NCBI GenBank assembly: GCA_016281275.1
Contig: JAEEIH010000191.1
Coordinates: forward strand, 1-40,600
DNA length: 40,600 bases
DNA from: Lachnospiraceae bacterium
GTDB lineage: Bacteria; Bacillota; Clostridia; Lachnospirales; Lachnospiraceae
Reading direction: 5' to 3'
How positions within the stretch are numbered: position 1 is the stretch's first letter; each line of letters opens with the position of its first letter. The notes beneath the pieces were generated by a model. That model ran no database searches. It worked only from the letters and a program-made list of their open reading frames with translations, and was not told the DNA's origin. A program made the translations under genes and the position numbers. Below, piece after piece: positions 7,589-15,899 of the stretch.

Positions 7589-8503
7589 CTACTCTCCTCG
7601 CAGTTTAGTGAGTATTTTTTGGAAGTATTCGGGAGGTTCTTCTTTAAATTCGATGTATTTACCGTCCGAAGGTCTGTTAAGTCCCAAAATCCAGGCATGA
7701 AGTGTTTGACCTTTCGTGGCGAATTCCTTTCTGACACCACCATAAACCTCGTCTCCGAGTATTGGATGCCCTATTGATGCCATGTGTACTCTTATCTGGT
7801 GTGTTCTTCCTGTTTCGAGACGGCATTCGATCAATGAATATCCTTTGAAACGTTCAAGGGTATTATAATGTGTAATCGCTTCTTTACCTGTCGGATCTGT
7901 CGCCATTTTTTTACGATCCGTCTTGTTTCTGGCTATCGGCTTATTGATGGTGCCCTCGCCGTCAGTCTTACCGCAACACACGGCAAGATATCTACGAGTT
8001 ATTGAATGGTCTTTAAGCTGCTCGGCAACTAATCTGTGCGCTACATCGTTCTTGCAAACAACAAGAAGACCGGAAGTATCTTTGTCGATACGGTGAACGA
8101 TTCCGGGCCTGAGTATACCGTTAATGCCTGAAAGTTTGCCGTCAAGAAGGCTTAACAGACCGTTTACCAGCGTGCCTGTGTAATTGCCGGGCGCGGGATG
8201 GACGACCATATTTTGGGGCTTATAAACGATAAGAATGTCATCATCCTCGTACCTTACGTCGATTTTAATATTTTCGGGTATGATATCGGGAATTTTCAGA
8301 TCCGGAACATCAATAACTGCTTTATCACCTTCGCTTACCTTGAGGCTTGCTTTGATTGTTGAATCATTAAGAAGAACAAGTCCTGAGTCGATCAGCTTTT
8401 TTATATAGCTTCTCGACAGATCGGGACAAAGACTTGCAAGATAGGAATCTATCCGCATGCCTTCGCTTTCATCCGAAACCGTAAATACCATCCTTTCAGA
8501 CAT
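7589..8503 (-). CDS. rluD: RluD-family 23S rRNA pseudouridine synthase
   Basis: 304 residues. An N-terminal S4 RNA-binding domain (about 14-75, with YIKKLIDSGLVLLND) is followed by the RluA/RluD catalytic domain. The signature HRIDKDTSG is at 137-145 with catalytic Asp140. RluD-type enzymes isomerise uridines in helix 69 of 23S rRNA. The start ATG at 8503 has AAAGGA overlapping the end of lspA, and lspA-rluD adjacency is common in Firmicutes. The exact target uridines cannot be read from the sequence, so RluD rather than a close paralogue is an inference from context. Confidence 0.9.
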   Translation of the reverse strand: MSERMVFTVSDESEGMRIDSYLASLCPDLSRSYIKKLIDSGLVLLNDSTIKASLKVSEGDKAVIDVPDLKIPDIIPENIKIDVRYEDDDILIVYKPQNMVVHPAPGNYTGTLVNGLLSLLDGKLSGINGILRPGIVHRIDKDTSGLLVVCKNDVAHRLVAEQLKDHSITRRYLAVCCGKTDGEGTINKPIARNKTDRKKMATDPTGKEAITHYNTLERFKGYSLIECRLETGRTHQIRVHMASIGHPILGDEVYGGVRKEFATKGQTLHAWILGLNRPSDGKYIEFKEEPPEYFQKILTKLRGE

Positions 8504-8515
8504 GAAATCGTCCTT

Positions 8516-9025
8516 TCATTTCTTTTTCCTGAATTTAAGGAAATCTAGATCGTCTTCTTTATAGTAGAATATCAGAAGAATCGCTGTTACGATGCCCGAA
8601 ACCGTAATGTAGATGTCAGCTACATTAAAAATGGGGAAATTAATCAGTTTGAAATAAAGGAAATCTGTAACGGATGACATAAATATTCTGTCCGTAAGAT
8701 TTCCGACGGCTCCGGAAAAAATAAGTATAAGCATTATGCCAAGCGGTCTTAATCTTTTCTTTTCGTAAGGAATCTTAATAAATACAAAAAGAACTAAAAT
8801 CATTATAAGGATCGACAATATCGAAACAAAGTATTGGGAGGAATTAAACATACCCCATGCTACGCCGGTATTGAAAACAAGCTTAAATTCGAAAATTCCT
8901 TCAAGAATAATCACGGTCCGATCCGTAAGCTCATTTCGGGCTATTGCTTTTGTGATTTGGTCCAGTGATATAAGCAAGATCGTCAAGATCAGTGCGGGAA
9001 GGTACTTTTTTATATAATCTTTCAT
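8516..9025 (-). CDS. lspA: Lipoprotein signal peptidase (signal peptidase II)
   Basis: 169 residues with four membrane segments (about 9-28, 60-85, 93-112, 130-153). The two catalytic aspartates are in the conserved NLTDR (after segment 3) and FNVADIYI blocks. The enzyme removes signal peptides from diacylated prolipoproteins at the outer face of the membrane, which serves lipoproteins such as those at 713 and 14278. The nearest ribosome binding sequence, AGAGGA, is about 17 bases from the ATG, farther than usual, and no other in-frame start is possible because TGA lies two codons upstream. A terminator separates it from divIVA. Confidence 0.95.
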   Translation of the reverse strand: MKDYIKKYLPALILTILLISLDQITKAIARNELTDRTVIILEGIFEFKLVFNTGVAWGMFNSSQYFVSILSILIMILVLFVFIKIPYEKKRLRPLGIMLILIFSGAVGNLTDRIFMSSVTDFLYFKLINFPIFNVADIYITVSGIVTAILLIFYYKEDDLDFLKFRKKK

Positions 9026-9050
9026 AAATCAAAAACCAATTATCCTCTTA

Positions 9051-9079
9051 ACAAAAGACCCGCCCATAAAAGCGGATCT
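9051..9079 (-). terminator. Terminator between divIVA and lspA
   Basis: Minus-strand stem of 8 pairs (9072-9079 with 9056-9063, one G-U pair), 8-base loop and a following U-tract. It lies six bases past the divIVA stop, so lspA-rluD expression needs readthrough or its own promoter. Confidence 0.75.
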
Positions 9080-9084
9080 TAAAT

Positions 9085-9858
9085 TTATTCATTTTCGAGC
9101 AATTCAAAACCGTCAGTATCGAAATCGCTGTCTCCGAAATCTTCTTCAACTCCGTCTTCACTCTTGGAAAGATCGGCTGCCTGCTGAGGCGTGAGCTGCT
9201 TTTTGGACTGAATCGGTTTGGATACGGATTTGCCGACAGGTTTTGAAGGAGCTTTAGCAATCACCTTGGACGGTTTGGCCGTTTCTGTTGAATTGATCTG
9301 AGATGTATTTGATTCTGTGTCATCAGTGTTATCCGTGTCATCCGTAACATGAAGCATTGATGAAACAGGCGGATTCGGTTCGTCTTCTTTAATATCAAAA
9401 TGTTTTATATCAAGGTCGTACGCTTTCGAATTGATGAGCTCTATCTGAGCGCTTGCAAGGTGCTTAAATTCAGCTCTGTATTTTTCATATTGTCTGATGA
9501 GTTCGGTAGTCTGCCTGTTTAAAGATGAAAGCTCATTGCGTGCGTCGGCAACTATGATGCTCGCTTTTGTACGAGCTTCCTGTTCGATACGCTTGGCTTC
9601 CTTGGCTGCGTTAGCTCTGGTGTCTTCTGCTGTCTTCTCTGCAAGGATAAGAGTCTGCTGAAGCGTCTTTTCAATTGTTTTATAGTATTGAATGCCATCG
9701 TTAAGAGCCGAAACTTTGTCCTTAAGCTCCATATTTTCTCTGTAGATGTCCTCGTATGAGCGGAGCACTTCAGCTCTGAAATTTTCGACATCTTTCTTGT
9801 CGTAGCCGAGACCGCCCGATTTAAAGACCTTGCTTTGTACCTCAACGGGAGTAAGCAT
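9085..9858 (-). CDS. divIVA: DivIVA-domain cell-division/polarity protein
   Basis: 257 residues. The N-terminal DivIVA membrane-curvature motif (LTPVEVQSKVFKSGGLGYDKKDVENF, about 2-28) is followed by coiled coils at about 30-70 and 75-150, then an acidic, Ser/Thr/Pro/Lys-rich tail (about 160-257) that is probably disordered. DivIVA proteins collect at division septa and poles and recruit partners such as MinJ or wall enzymes. Here the genome also has MinCDE, so the spatial link between DivIVA and Min may differ from Bacillus. Good AAAGGAG site before the ATG at 9858. It is the last gene of the sepF unit, closed by a terminator. Confidence 0.9.
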   Translation of the reverse strand: MLTPVEVQSKVFKSGGLGYDKKDVENFRAEVLRSYEDIYRENMELKDKVSALNDGIQYYKTIEKTLQQTLILAEKTAEDTRANAAKEAKRIEQEARTKASIIVADARNELSSLNRQTTELIRQYEKYRAEFKHLASAQIELINSKAYDLDIKHFDIKEDEPNPPVSSMLHVTDDTDNTDDTESNTSQINSTETAKPSKVIAKAPSKPVGKSVSKPIQSKKQLTPQQAADLSKSEDGVEEDFGDSDFDTDGFELLENE

Positions 9859-9878
9859 GTGAATCTCCTTTTACATCA

Positions 9879-10472
9879 TCATTTTAAAAGGGAAACGTTA
9901 TATCCGGTTTGCTCAAGGATATCATCATAATCACCCGAAACATCGACATCGCCCGGGGCGATGAAATAAATGCAATCGTGAATCTGATAAAGCTTCCCGT
10001 TAAGAGAATAAACAGCACCGGAAACGAAATCCATGATCCTTTGCGCAAGCGCCAGATCTATATCACTGAGAGAAATGATCGCACAACAATCTGAAAGAAT
10101 AACATCGGAAATATCCTGTGAATCATCAAATGATTTTGGCTTCATAACGCACACTTTATGACCGTGATTGGTAGTCTTTAAGGGAACAACCTTGCTTCCG
10201 TTGGGTCTTTCAATTCTGAGTCTTTTTGAATTGTCATGTTCTTCAAAGAATGTGGATGTTCCGTATTCCGATGAAGAATAACCCCTCTTGGGCTGATCAT
10301 AGTCATAATCCGGCTGTGAACTGCGTGACCTTGATGAAGGAGCGCTGTCATAGGACCTGGAACGACCCGATGACTGAGCCTGAGCATATTCCTCACTCTG
10401 CTCGTATTGCTCAAATGCTTCATCATTGACCGGTCTTTTTAATGTCTGAAATAAATCACCGAATATACCCAT
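9879..10472 (-). CDS. sepF: SepF cell-division protein
   Basis: 197 residues from the ATG at 10472, which has GAGG at a good distance; an in-frame start 15 codons upstream adds a segment without homology. The N-terminus MGIFGDLF is the amphipathic membrane-binding helix typical of SepF. A long low-complexity Ser/Tyr/Arg linker follows (about 20-90), then the SepF domain (about 95-190). SepF polymerises on the membrane, binds the FtsZ C-terminus and can replace FtsA as a Z-ring anchor. It lies between yggS and divIVA, the classical Gram-positive division-cluster order. Confidence 0.92.
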   Translation of the reverse strand: MGIFGDLFQTLKRPVNDEAFEQYEQSEEYAQAQSSGRSRSYDSAPSSRSRSSQPDYDYDQPKRGYSSSEYGTSTFFEEHDNSKRLRIERPNGSKVVPLKTTNHGHKVCVMKPKSFDDSQDISDVILSDCCAIISLSDIDLALAQRIMDFVSGAVYSLNGKLYQIHDCIYFIAPGDVDVSGDYDDILEQTGYNVSLLK

Positions 10473-10485
10473 TATTAACCTCGAT

Positions 10486-11232
10486 TCAAATTTTGTTGCC
10501 GTAATCCCTGGCACCAAAAATACCTGTTCCTACCCTTATGTGTGTGGCACCCTCTTCGATGGCTGTTTCAAAGTCAAGAGTCATGCCCATCGATAAAATG
10601 CCCATGTTGATATTATCGTTATTTTTGGCTTTTATGTCAATAAATAATTCCTTCATTTTCATAAAATAAAGACGGTTTGCTTCGGGATTGTCACATATGG
10701 GCGCTACCGTCATAAGTCCTCTGATCTTTATGTTCTTCAGGTCAGAGAGCGAATCGACAAAAGAAACGGCGTCGTCCGGTTTTATACCGTATTTTGATTC
10801 CTCGTCTCCTATGTTTATCTCGAGGAGGATATCGGTGACAACATTCTTTTTCTTTGATTCGGTGTCGATGACCGTTGCAAGCTTTAAAGAATCGACAGAG
10901 TGGATAAGAACAGTTTTGCCTATTAGCTGTTTAACCTTATTTGTCTGAAGATGCCCGATAAAATGCCATTTTATGATGTCTGCTTTTTCGGGAGAATGAT
11001 TTCTTAAAAAGGAACCAACTTCCGTTTCTTTTTCGAGAAGCTCTTTGACCCAGTTTTCACCGAATTCATACTGGTCGTGCGCTACGGCGGTCTCGACTGC
11101 TTCGGCGGGATTAAGCTTGCTGACGGCTATAAGTGTAATATCTTTGGGATCACGACCGGCGCGTTCTGCAGCGGCTTTTATACGTGACCTGATCTCTTTA
11201 AGATTTTCTGCTATTTGATTGGTGGATGACAT
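10486..11232 (-). CDS. yggS: YggS/PLPBP pyridoxal-phosphate homeostasis protein
   Basis: 248 residues, the usual length. The fold is a single alanine-racemase-like TIM barrel. The PLP-binding lysine is Lys39 in IAVSKLNP, and EFGENWVKEL, WHFIGHLQTNK and the C-terminal LSMGMTLDFETAIEEGATHIRVGTGIFG are all conserved. The protein has no known catalytic activity; it buffers PLP and affects amino-acid balance. AGAGGA precedes the ATG at 11232. In Firmicutes the gene is regularly next to sepF, as here; the reason is not known. Confidence 0.95.
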   Translation of the reverse strand: MSSTNQIAENLKEIRSRIKAAAERAGRDPKDITLIAVSKLNPAEAVETAVAHDQYEFGENWVKELLEKETEVGSFLRNHSPEKADIIKWHFIGHLQTNKVKQLIGKTVLIHSVDSLKLATVIDTESKKKNVVTDILLEINIGDEESKYGIKPDDAVSFVDSLSDLKNIKIRGLMTVAPICDNPEANRLYFMKMKELFIDIKAKNNDNINMGILSMGMTLDFETAIEEGATHIRVGTGIFGARDYGNKI

Positions 11233-11258
11233 TTTTAATCCTCTTATTAATTAATCAT

Positions 11259-12746
11259 TTACGATTCGTTTATTAAATCATTTTCTTCGCCCTTGGAACC
11301 GTCAAGCGCGATGTGATCATATTCTCTTATCCCGTCCGGAGTTGAGGGACTGATGACTATGTAGTCGCTTCCCGTTTCAAGTCTTTCTATTCGAACAAAC
11401 TGGAAAGAGCCTTTATTGACATTATATACTCCGTCAAGACTGTTGACATTTGAGACCATCATTCTTGTTTCGTTGTCCGGACCCAAAAGGATATCTCCTT
11501 CCGTAACGTATAACGGATCTATATATGCGTAGAAGCCGTCGGAATAATACTTTGCGGGATAGACGGGTGAGTAATAAACCTCACCTGTTTTTTGGTCGGC
11601 TGTTTCTTTATTTAAGTACATAACGTTACGGGCCGTATCCTCTGTGAACATATCGAGAGGTACAAGGTAATAGTCTTTCTGAACGATGCTCGAGACAGGG
11701 ATCTTTAACCCTGCGTCCCTGTCATTAATGAATCTAACGGAGAGGAGCCTGTCATCGATGAATTCGGACATATAGGTGTTCAGTTTGATCTCGATGAAAT
11801 AATCTTCTCCTATCGAATATGGTGTAGTTGTGACGTTTACGGGAGTGGTTTTGTTGCCGATAAACACCATGGCTTCACGGGTGGCCACATTATCAACATA
11901 GAAATCTTCGGTTACTTTGCATACTATCGTCCAGTTCTCGTCCTCGCATATCCTATATACGGGATCTGCCGATGAAATGAGACCGGTACTGCGAAGATTT
12001 ATGATATCCGGAGCATTTTCGAACATATCTGCGGTAACCATGTCTGATGTTATTCCCGTGTATTGGTCGCATTTAAATGATATTACACCCGAATTTGGCG
12101 AACGAAATACATGGAATGAGTTTCCGCTCAGACCTTCTGCAACATAATCCTTAAGATTTTCGATCATGTTGTTGCTGACAAAATCATAAATCATAGAACT
12201 AAGCTGGTCCTTAAATTCTCCGATGTTTCCGATAATGGTAGAGGAATCGCCTTCAAGATATCTTGCCATTGAAGACTTTATCTCTTTTATTTGTGTTTTG
12301 TCGAGCTTGTCCTTTATAAAATTCTTTTTAAGTGCATTATATGTGTTGCTGGATGAATCCACACAGTAGATAATGCTGTCTTTTGCTGTCTTTTTCTTGT
12401 TTCTGATAAAATAACTCACATAACCCGAATTTTCTGCGTAAACAAGCTTCTCGTCGCGTATTGCGATTCCTTTGAAGGTTGTGTCGTAGCTGAGCTGCGC
12501 GGCTCTTACCTCGTAGATTGAAAGCTTCTCTTTTTCGAACCCGACAAATATCGCAAAAATGAGGTAAATCATTATTGCAAACAAAATAAGCGCACCTAAT
12601 ACCGATGAGCTGAATTTTTTCTTTATTTTCTTTTTTCCGGCGGGCATGCGACGGTTTTCGGATCCTTCAAACCCGGATTCGGCAGGGCGTCCCGAAGGAT
12701 TACCCTGCCGACCTCTTAAATTAACAACATTATCTTCTCTGTACAT
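11259..12746 (-). CDS. HlyD-like bitopic membrane protein of division cluster
   Basis: 495 residues. A basic, Gly/Pro-rich cytoplasmic N-terminus (1-46) leads into one membrane segment (about 48-69) and a large outside domain. Residues 75-120 (EVRAAQLSYDTTFKGIAIRDEKLVYAENSGYV-like layout) and 225-300 resemble the split lipoyl/beta-barrel modules of HlyD-type membrane-fusion proteins. The long alpha-hairpin between them is short here, with predicted helix at about 130-200. No ABC permease adjoins, so an export function is not supported. The gene starts 4 bases after the P-loop gene with a weak ribosome site, which suggests translational coupling. It precedes yggS-sepF-divIVA in the same transcript. 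Function unknown. Confidence 0.6.
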   Translation of the reverse strand: MYREDNVVNLRGRQGNPSGRPAESGFEGSENRRMPAGKKKIKKKFSSSVLGALILFAIMIYLIFAIFVGFEKEKLSIYEVRAAQLSYDTTFKGIAIRDEKLVYAENSGYVSYFIRNKKKTAKDSIIYCVDSSSNTYNALKKNFIKDKLDKTQIKEIKSSMARYLEGDSSTIIGNIGEFKDQLSSMIYDFVSNNMIENLKDYVAEGLSGNSFHVFRSPNSGVISFKCDQYTGITSDMVTADMFENAPDIINLRSTGLISSADPVYRICEDENWTIVCKVTEDFYVDNVATREAMVFIGNKTTPVNVTTTPYSIGEDYFIEIKLNTYMSEFIDDRLLSVRFINDRDAGLKIPVSSIVQKDYYLVPLDMFTEDTARNVMYLNKETADQKTGEVYYSPVYPAKYYSDGFYAYIDPLYVTEGDILLGPDNETRMMVSNVNSLDGVYNVNKGSFQFVRIERLETGSDYIVISPSTPDGIREYDHIALDGSKGEENDLINES

Positions 12747-12750
12747 TTTA

Positions 12751-13176
12751 TTATAAAGCCACGATTACCATTTTTCTGATCTCTTCGGGCATATCTGCCG
12801 CATCTACCGACATGCTTATCACGAAATCAACATCAAATTTACTTGAAATCACATCAAGCTTCTGAATGATGGGTACATAGGAAATGTCTGTATCTTCTAT
12901 GCAGGATATATTCAAAAAGCAGTCAAGGAAAATTTTCTGAAGATCATGATCCTGAGAGAGCATACCGCAGATAAAACCAAGAAATTCTTCGTGGGATTCA
13001 ACACAATAATCCTTTACATTGATAAGTCGTACTTTCTTATGGAGATCATACATGTGTTTGGTGTTCTTGTCCAGGTAAACCATAGTTCCTTTAGACTGTG
13101 TAACCTCTGTGTTAACCTTGTCGAGAAGGATTTTGGTCTTTCCCTTACCTTTGCCACCGGCAATTATCTGTATCAT
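12751..13176 (-). CDS. Small P-loop protein, first gene of the sepF/divIVA unit
   Basis: 141 residues. Walker A GGKGKGKT (7-14) starts almost at the N-terminus, and KIFLDCF (81-87) looks like a Walker B strand. The rest is a short alpha/beta sequence ending at a strand (MVIVAL). It resembles the ATP/GTP-binding proteins sometimes labelled PilT-like in clostridial genomes, but it lacks the rest of PilT and I do not recognise a specific family. It is the first gene after a good promoter and is joined by 4 bases to the HlyD-like gene, so the two probably act together. Nucleotide binding is inferred from Walker A only. Confidence 0.6.
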   Translation of the reverse strand: MIQIIAGGKGKGKTKILLDKVNTEVTQSKGTMVYLDKNTKHMYDLHKKVRLINVKDYCVESHEEFLGFICGMLSQDHDLQKIFLDCFLNISCIEDTDISYVPIIQKLDVISSKFDVDFVISMSVDAADMPEEIRKMVIVAL

Positions 13177-13209
13177 AATGATCGCCCCTTTCGGTTTTGT
13201 GATACTTAA

Positions 13210-13238
13210 ATTATACTATTTCAGGGGCTTTTATTCAA
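13210..13238 (-). promoter_or_regulatory. Promoter of the P-loop/HlyD-like/yggS/sepF/divIVA unit
   Basis: Minus strand TTGAAT (13233-13238) and TATAAT (13210-13215) with 17 bases between. The -35 overlaps the stop codon of dacF (13235-13237). The leader is short, ending in AAAGGGGC near the ATG. Confidence 0.7.
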
Positions 13239-14278
13239 GTCGTGGACTTCAAAATATAATTAAATATTCTGTTCATTGAGGTATATAATTCCTCCTTTGT
13301 GGAAGTGCCGAAGATCTCGGTAATAAAGCCCTGTCCGTCAAAATCTTCACTATAGAGCATAAGGCACTTTCCGGCAGCGATCGTATCTCCCGTTTTGCCT
13401 CCGTAAACCGTTATCCCGTAAGGCGCGGTATATTTCTCAAGGAAATAAAGATTTGTCGGTTCCATATAAAGGCTTTTTTCTGCTCCGAGCGGGGACTTTA
13501 TTGTAACCGTATATCCTGCAGACTTGAATATTTCTTTCAGAGCTTCGTATCTGAGACATTCGTTAAAGATAAGATACATATCATAAGCTGTTGTATAATG
13601 ATTACCGTCGTGAAGACCGTGAGGATTAACAAAGCTTGTATTTATACATCCGAGATCTTTTGCTTCCGCGTTCATCATTTTAACGAAGTTATGTTCCGTT
13701 TCACCGATATGTCGTGCAATGGCGATGGCGGCATCATTACCTGAATAAACGAGCAGACAATAAAGAAGATCCCTCATTGTGAGCGTATCGCCTTCATTAA
13801 AACCACAAAGCTGCGCACCCTGAACTTTGATCCCGCAATTGTCTTCGTCTATCGTGACAATGTCATCCATATCTGAGTGCTTTATGGCGATAAGAGCGGT
13901 CATAAGCTTCGTTGTACTTGCCGGAAAGATTTTTTCATGCATCTGTTTGGAATAAAGGATTTCTGTTCTGTTGATATTGAAAGCGAGCGCACTTGTGTAA
14001 GGAGCTTCGTCGTCAAGTGATTCAACTCCCGTGTCATCGGTCGAATAACAGATGCTTTCGTACATAAAGCTTATGTCATCGGGTTCGTCCGCATCGGTGA
14101 TTTTTTGTGATGACATAGTCGATTCAGGGGTTTCGGAAGGATCCGCAGCAGCAATTTCGGCGGCTTTTTTTTCCTGATATTTTGTAGCAAAAAAAGAGGA
14201 AGTATATTCACTTCCTCCCACGGAGCAGCCTGTAAGAAAGACTGCAAAAACAAGAATCAATGATATAATTCTCGCCAA
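13235..14278 (-). CDS. dacF: D-alanyl-D-alanine carboxypeptidase lipoprotein (S11)
   Basis: 347 residues from a TTG at 14278 (AGGAG seven bases before). Lipobox LTGC puts the lipid anchor on Cys18, and a Ser/Glu/Asp linker spans about 20-90. The S11 catalytic domain carries STTK (121-124), SGN (179-181) and KTG (295-297). It trims the terminal D-Ala from peptidoglycan stem peptides. The protein ends soon after the KTG block, so the C-terminal beta domain found in PBP5/DacA-type enzymes is absent. The start overlaps the end of mgsA by 22 bases and it is the last gene of the mreB-rodA operon. Lipoprotein anchoring replaces the usual C-terminal amphipathic helix. Confidence 0.9.
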   Translation of the reverse strand: MARIISLILVFAVFLTGCSVGGSEYTSSFFATKYQEKKAAEIAAADPSETPESTMSSQKITDADEPDDISFMYESICYSTDDTGVESLDDEAPYTSALAFNINRTEILYSKQMHEKIFPASTTKLMTALIAIKHSDMDDIVTIDEDNCGIKVQGAQLCGFNEGDTLTMRDLLYCLLVYSGNDAAIAIARHIGETEHNFVKMMNAEAKDLGCINTSFVNPHGLHDGNHYTTAYDMYLIFNECLRYEALKEIFKSAGYTVTIKSPLGAEKSLYMEPTNLYFLEKYTAPYGITVYGGKTGDTIAAGKCLMLYSEDFDGQGFITEIFGTSTKEELYTSMNRIFNYILKSTT

Positions 14279-14652
14279 TCAAGATCTCCTCTCTCAAGCG
14301 CTTTGATAAGCAGCTCGGCGGTCGCAAGGTTTGTCGCGATGGGAATGTTATGCATGTCGCATTGACTGAGTACACTCATCATGTCGGGCAATATTTTATT
14401 GTGTTCGAGCGGATCTCGCAGATAGAATACGATATCGATCTCGTTGTGTTCTATGAGCGAACAGAGCTGCTGCTCTCCGCCTAACGGACCTGCAAGGCAT
14501 TTATGCACCGAAAGCCCCGAGGCCTCACTTATAAGCCTTCCGGTGGTCTGCGTGGCATAAAGCGTATGATTGCGTAAAATGTCGCAGTATGCGATGCAGA
14601 GGTTCTGCATCAGTAATTTTTTGGTATCATGAGCTATAAACCCAATATTCAT
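14257..14652 (-). CDS. mgsA: Methylglyoxal-synthase homologue with altered active site
   Basis: 131 residues, close to the family length. MgsA converts dihydroxyacetone phosphate to methylglyoxal and phosphate. The phosphate site (IAHDTKK, QTTGRL), the DPL block (Asp80) and the Asp90 in PD are conserved, as is NIPIATNLATAE. Two positions differ from the E. coli enzyme: the Asp in GGDQQ is Glu60 here, and the histidine seven residues after the DPL Asp is Ile87. Both are reported catalytic or near-catalytic in E. coli. Activity is therefore uncertain. GGAGG is eight bases before the ATG at 14652. It is embedded between rodA and dacF, a linkage also known in other Clostridia. Confidence 0.85.
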   Translation of the reverse strand: MNIGFIAHDTKKLLMQNLCIAYCDILRNHTLYATQTTGRLISEASGLSVHKCLAGPLGGEQQLCSLIEHNEIDIVFYLRDPLEHNKILPDMMSVLSQCDMHNIPIATNLATAELLIKALERGDLDWRELYH

Positions 14653-14681
14653 ATAGTCCTCCGCAAAGGAACGTTTCAGAC

Positions 14682-15899
14682 TTAAAGCCCTTCAAATTCG
14701 TCGGTGATCTTCTCGACCTTTTGAGCCGGCTGTAAGCTGATATTTAGCAGCATCCCAATCATACCCAGATAAACAAGTAACGACGATAGCCCCGAACTCA
14801 TAAATGGGAGCGGTATTCCCGTATTTGGAAGAAGCGACGTCACAACACCGATATTTATAAATACCTGAAAAGCGATCAATGAACCGATCCCGAGCGCTAT
14901 CATCCTGCCGAGATAGTCTTTTGCGCGTCTTGCTATCCTGAAGGCCAATATAACAAGAAGGAAGAAAAGTATTATCACTATCAGCGAACCGATAAACCCG
15001 AATTCTTCGGCTATTGCGGTAAATATGAAATCACTTTCCTTGACCGGAACGTATCTTGTACCCGTCAGAGCTTTGTCTTCCGCGAGTATCTTACCGTAGA
15101 GACCACCCGATTTTATGGCCGCGGCAGCGTTTGCCTGCTGATAAGCCAGCTCCGGATAAAGCTCCGGAAATTTCGAAGCCAGCAACCTCTTTTGCTGGTA
15201 TTCTTTAAGAAGCGTCTGGAACGGTTGTTGCACGTACCAATACAGCAAACCGAGTGTAGGTATTCCTGTCAGCGCTATGGGCAGTATATACCTGAAAGGA
15301 ACACCCGAAACGAAGACCATTGCAGCAAAAAGAAGGACTACAACAATGCTTGTTGAAAGATCGGTCTGTGTAAGAATGAGAAACGTGGGTATCATCATGA
15401 ATACTACCGAAAGAAGAAGTACCCAGATCTTGTTGATCTTTTTCCTGCACAGATCAAAATATTTTGCAAAGAAAATGATAAGCGCGACCTTTACTATATC
15501 GGACGGTTGAAATTCAAATCCGTCATTATGTATTCCTGCGGTTGGATCGCCGCCTATCTTTATCCATCTTCTCGCATCATAATGTGCCCAACCGTAGATC
15601 AATCCACTGTTACTGAAACGGCATATGAGCAACAGACCGATACCCAGCAGATAAGCAATAACAAAAAGCTTTGCGACCAAGTGATAATCAAGTAAAGCAA
15701 AAACGACTATTACCGCGAAGCCGGCGGTATAAGCCAAAACCTGTTTCCCCAAAAAGGATTCGTCTCCGTCGTCAAGAATATACATCATATAAACGCTTAT
15801 GGCACCTATCAGATAAACAGTAAGCAAAAGCAACCATGACAGACTTTTATAATCATATTCCTTGATCGGGTTTACAAGAGATAATATTAATTTTTTCAA
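14682..15899 (-). CDS. rodA: RodA, SEDS peptidoglycan glycosyltransferase
   Basis: 405 residues with ten hydrophobic membrane segments and conserved SEDS blocks, including GGLYGK, ESDFIFTAIAEEFGFIG and the late loop TGIPLPFMSSG. RodA polymerises lipid II into glycan strands for wall elongation, working with the class B PBP encoded upstream. Start is a TTG at 15899 that overlaps the minE stop (TTGA); the sequence GGAGATCAGAAGAGG before it supplies the ribosome site. FtsW is not excluded by sequence alone; the mre/PBP2 context makes RodA the better call. Confidence 0.93.
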   Translation of the reverse strand: MKKLILSLVNPIKEYDYKSLSWLLLLTVYLIGAISVYMMYILDDGDESFLGKQVLAYTAGFAVIVVFALLDYHLVAKLFVIAYLLGIGLLLICRFSNSGLIYGWAHYDARRWIKIGGDPTAGIHNDGFEFQPSDIVKVALIIFFAKYFDLCRKKINKIWVLLLSVVFMMIPTFLILTQTDLSTSIVVVLLFAAMVFVSGVPFRYILPIALTGIPTLGLLYWYVQQPFQTLLKEYQQKRLLASKFPELYPELAYQQANAAAAIKSGGLYGKILAEDKALTGTRYVPVKESDFIFTAIAEEFGFIGSLIVIILFFLLVILAFRIARRAKDYLGRMIALGIGSLIAFQVFINIGVVTSLLPNTGIPLPFMSSGLSSLLVYLGMIGMLLNISLQPAQKVEKITDEFEGL

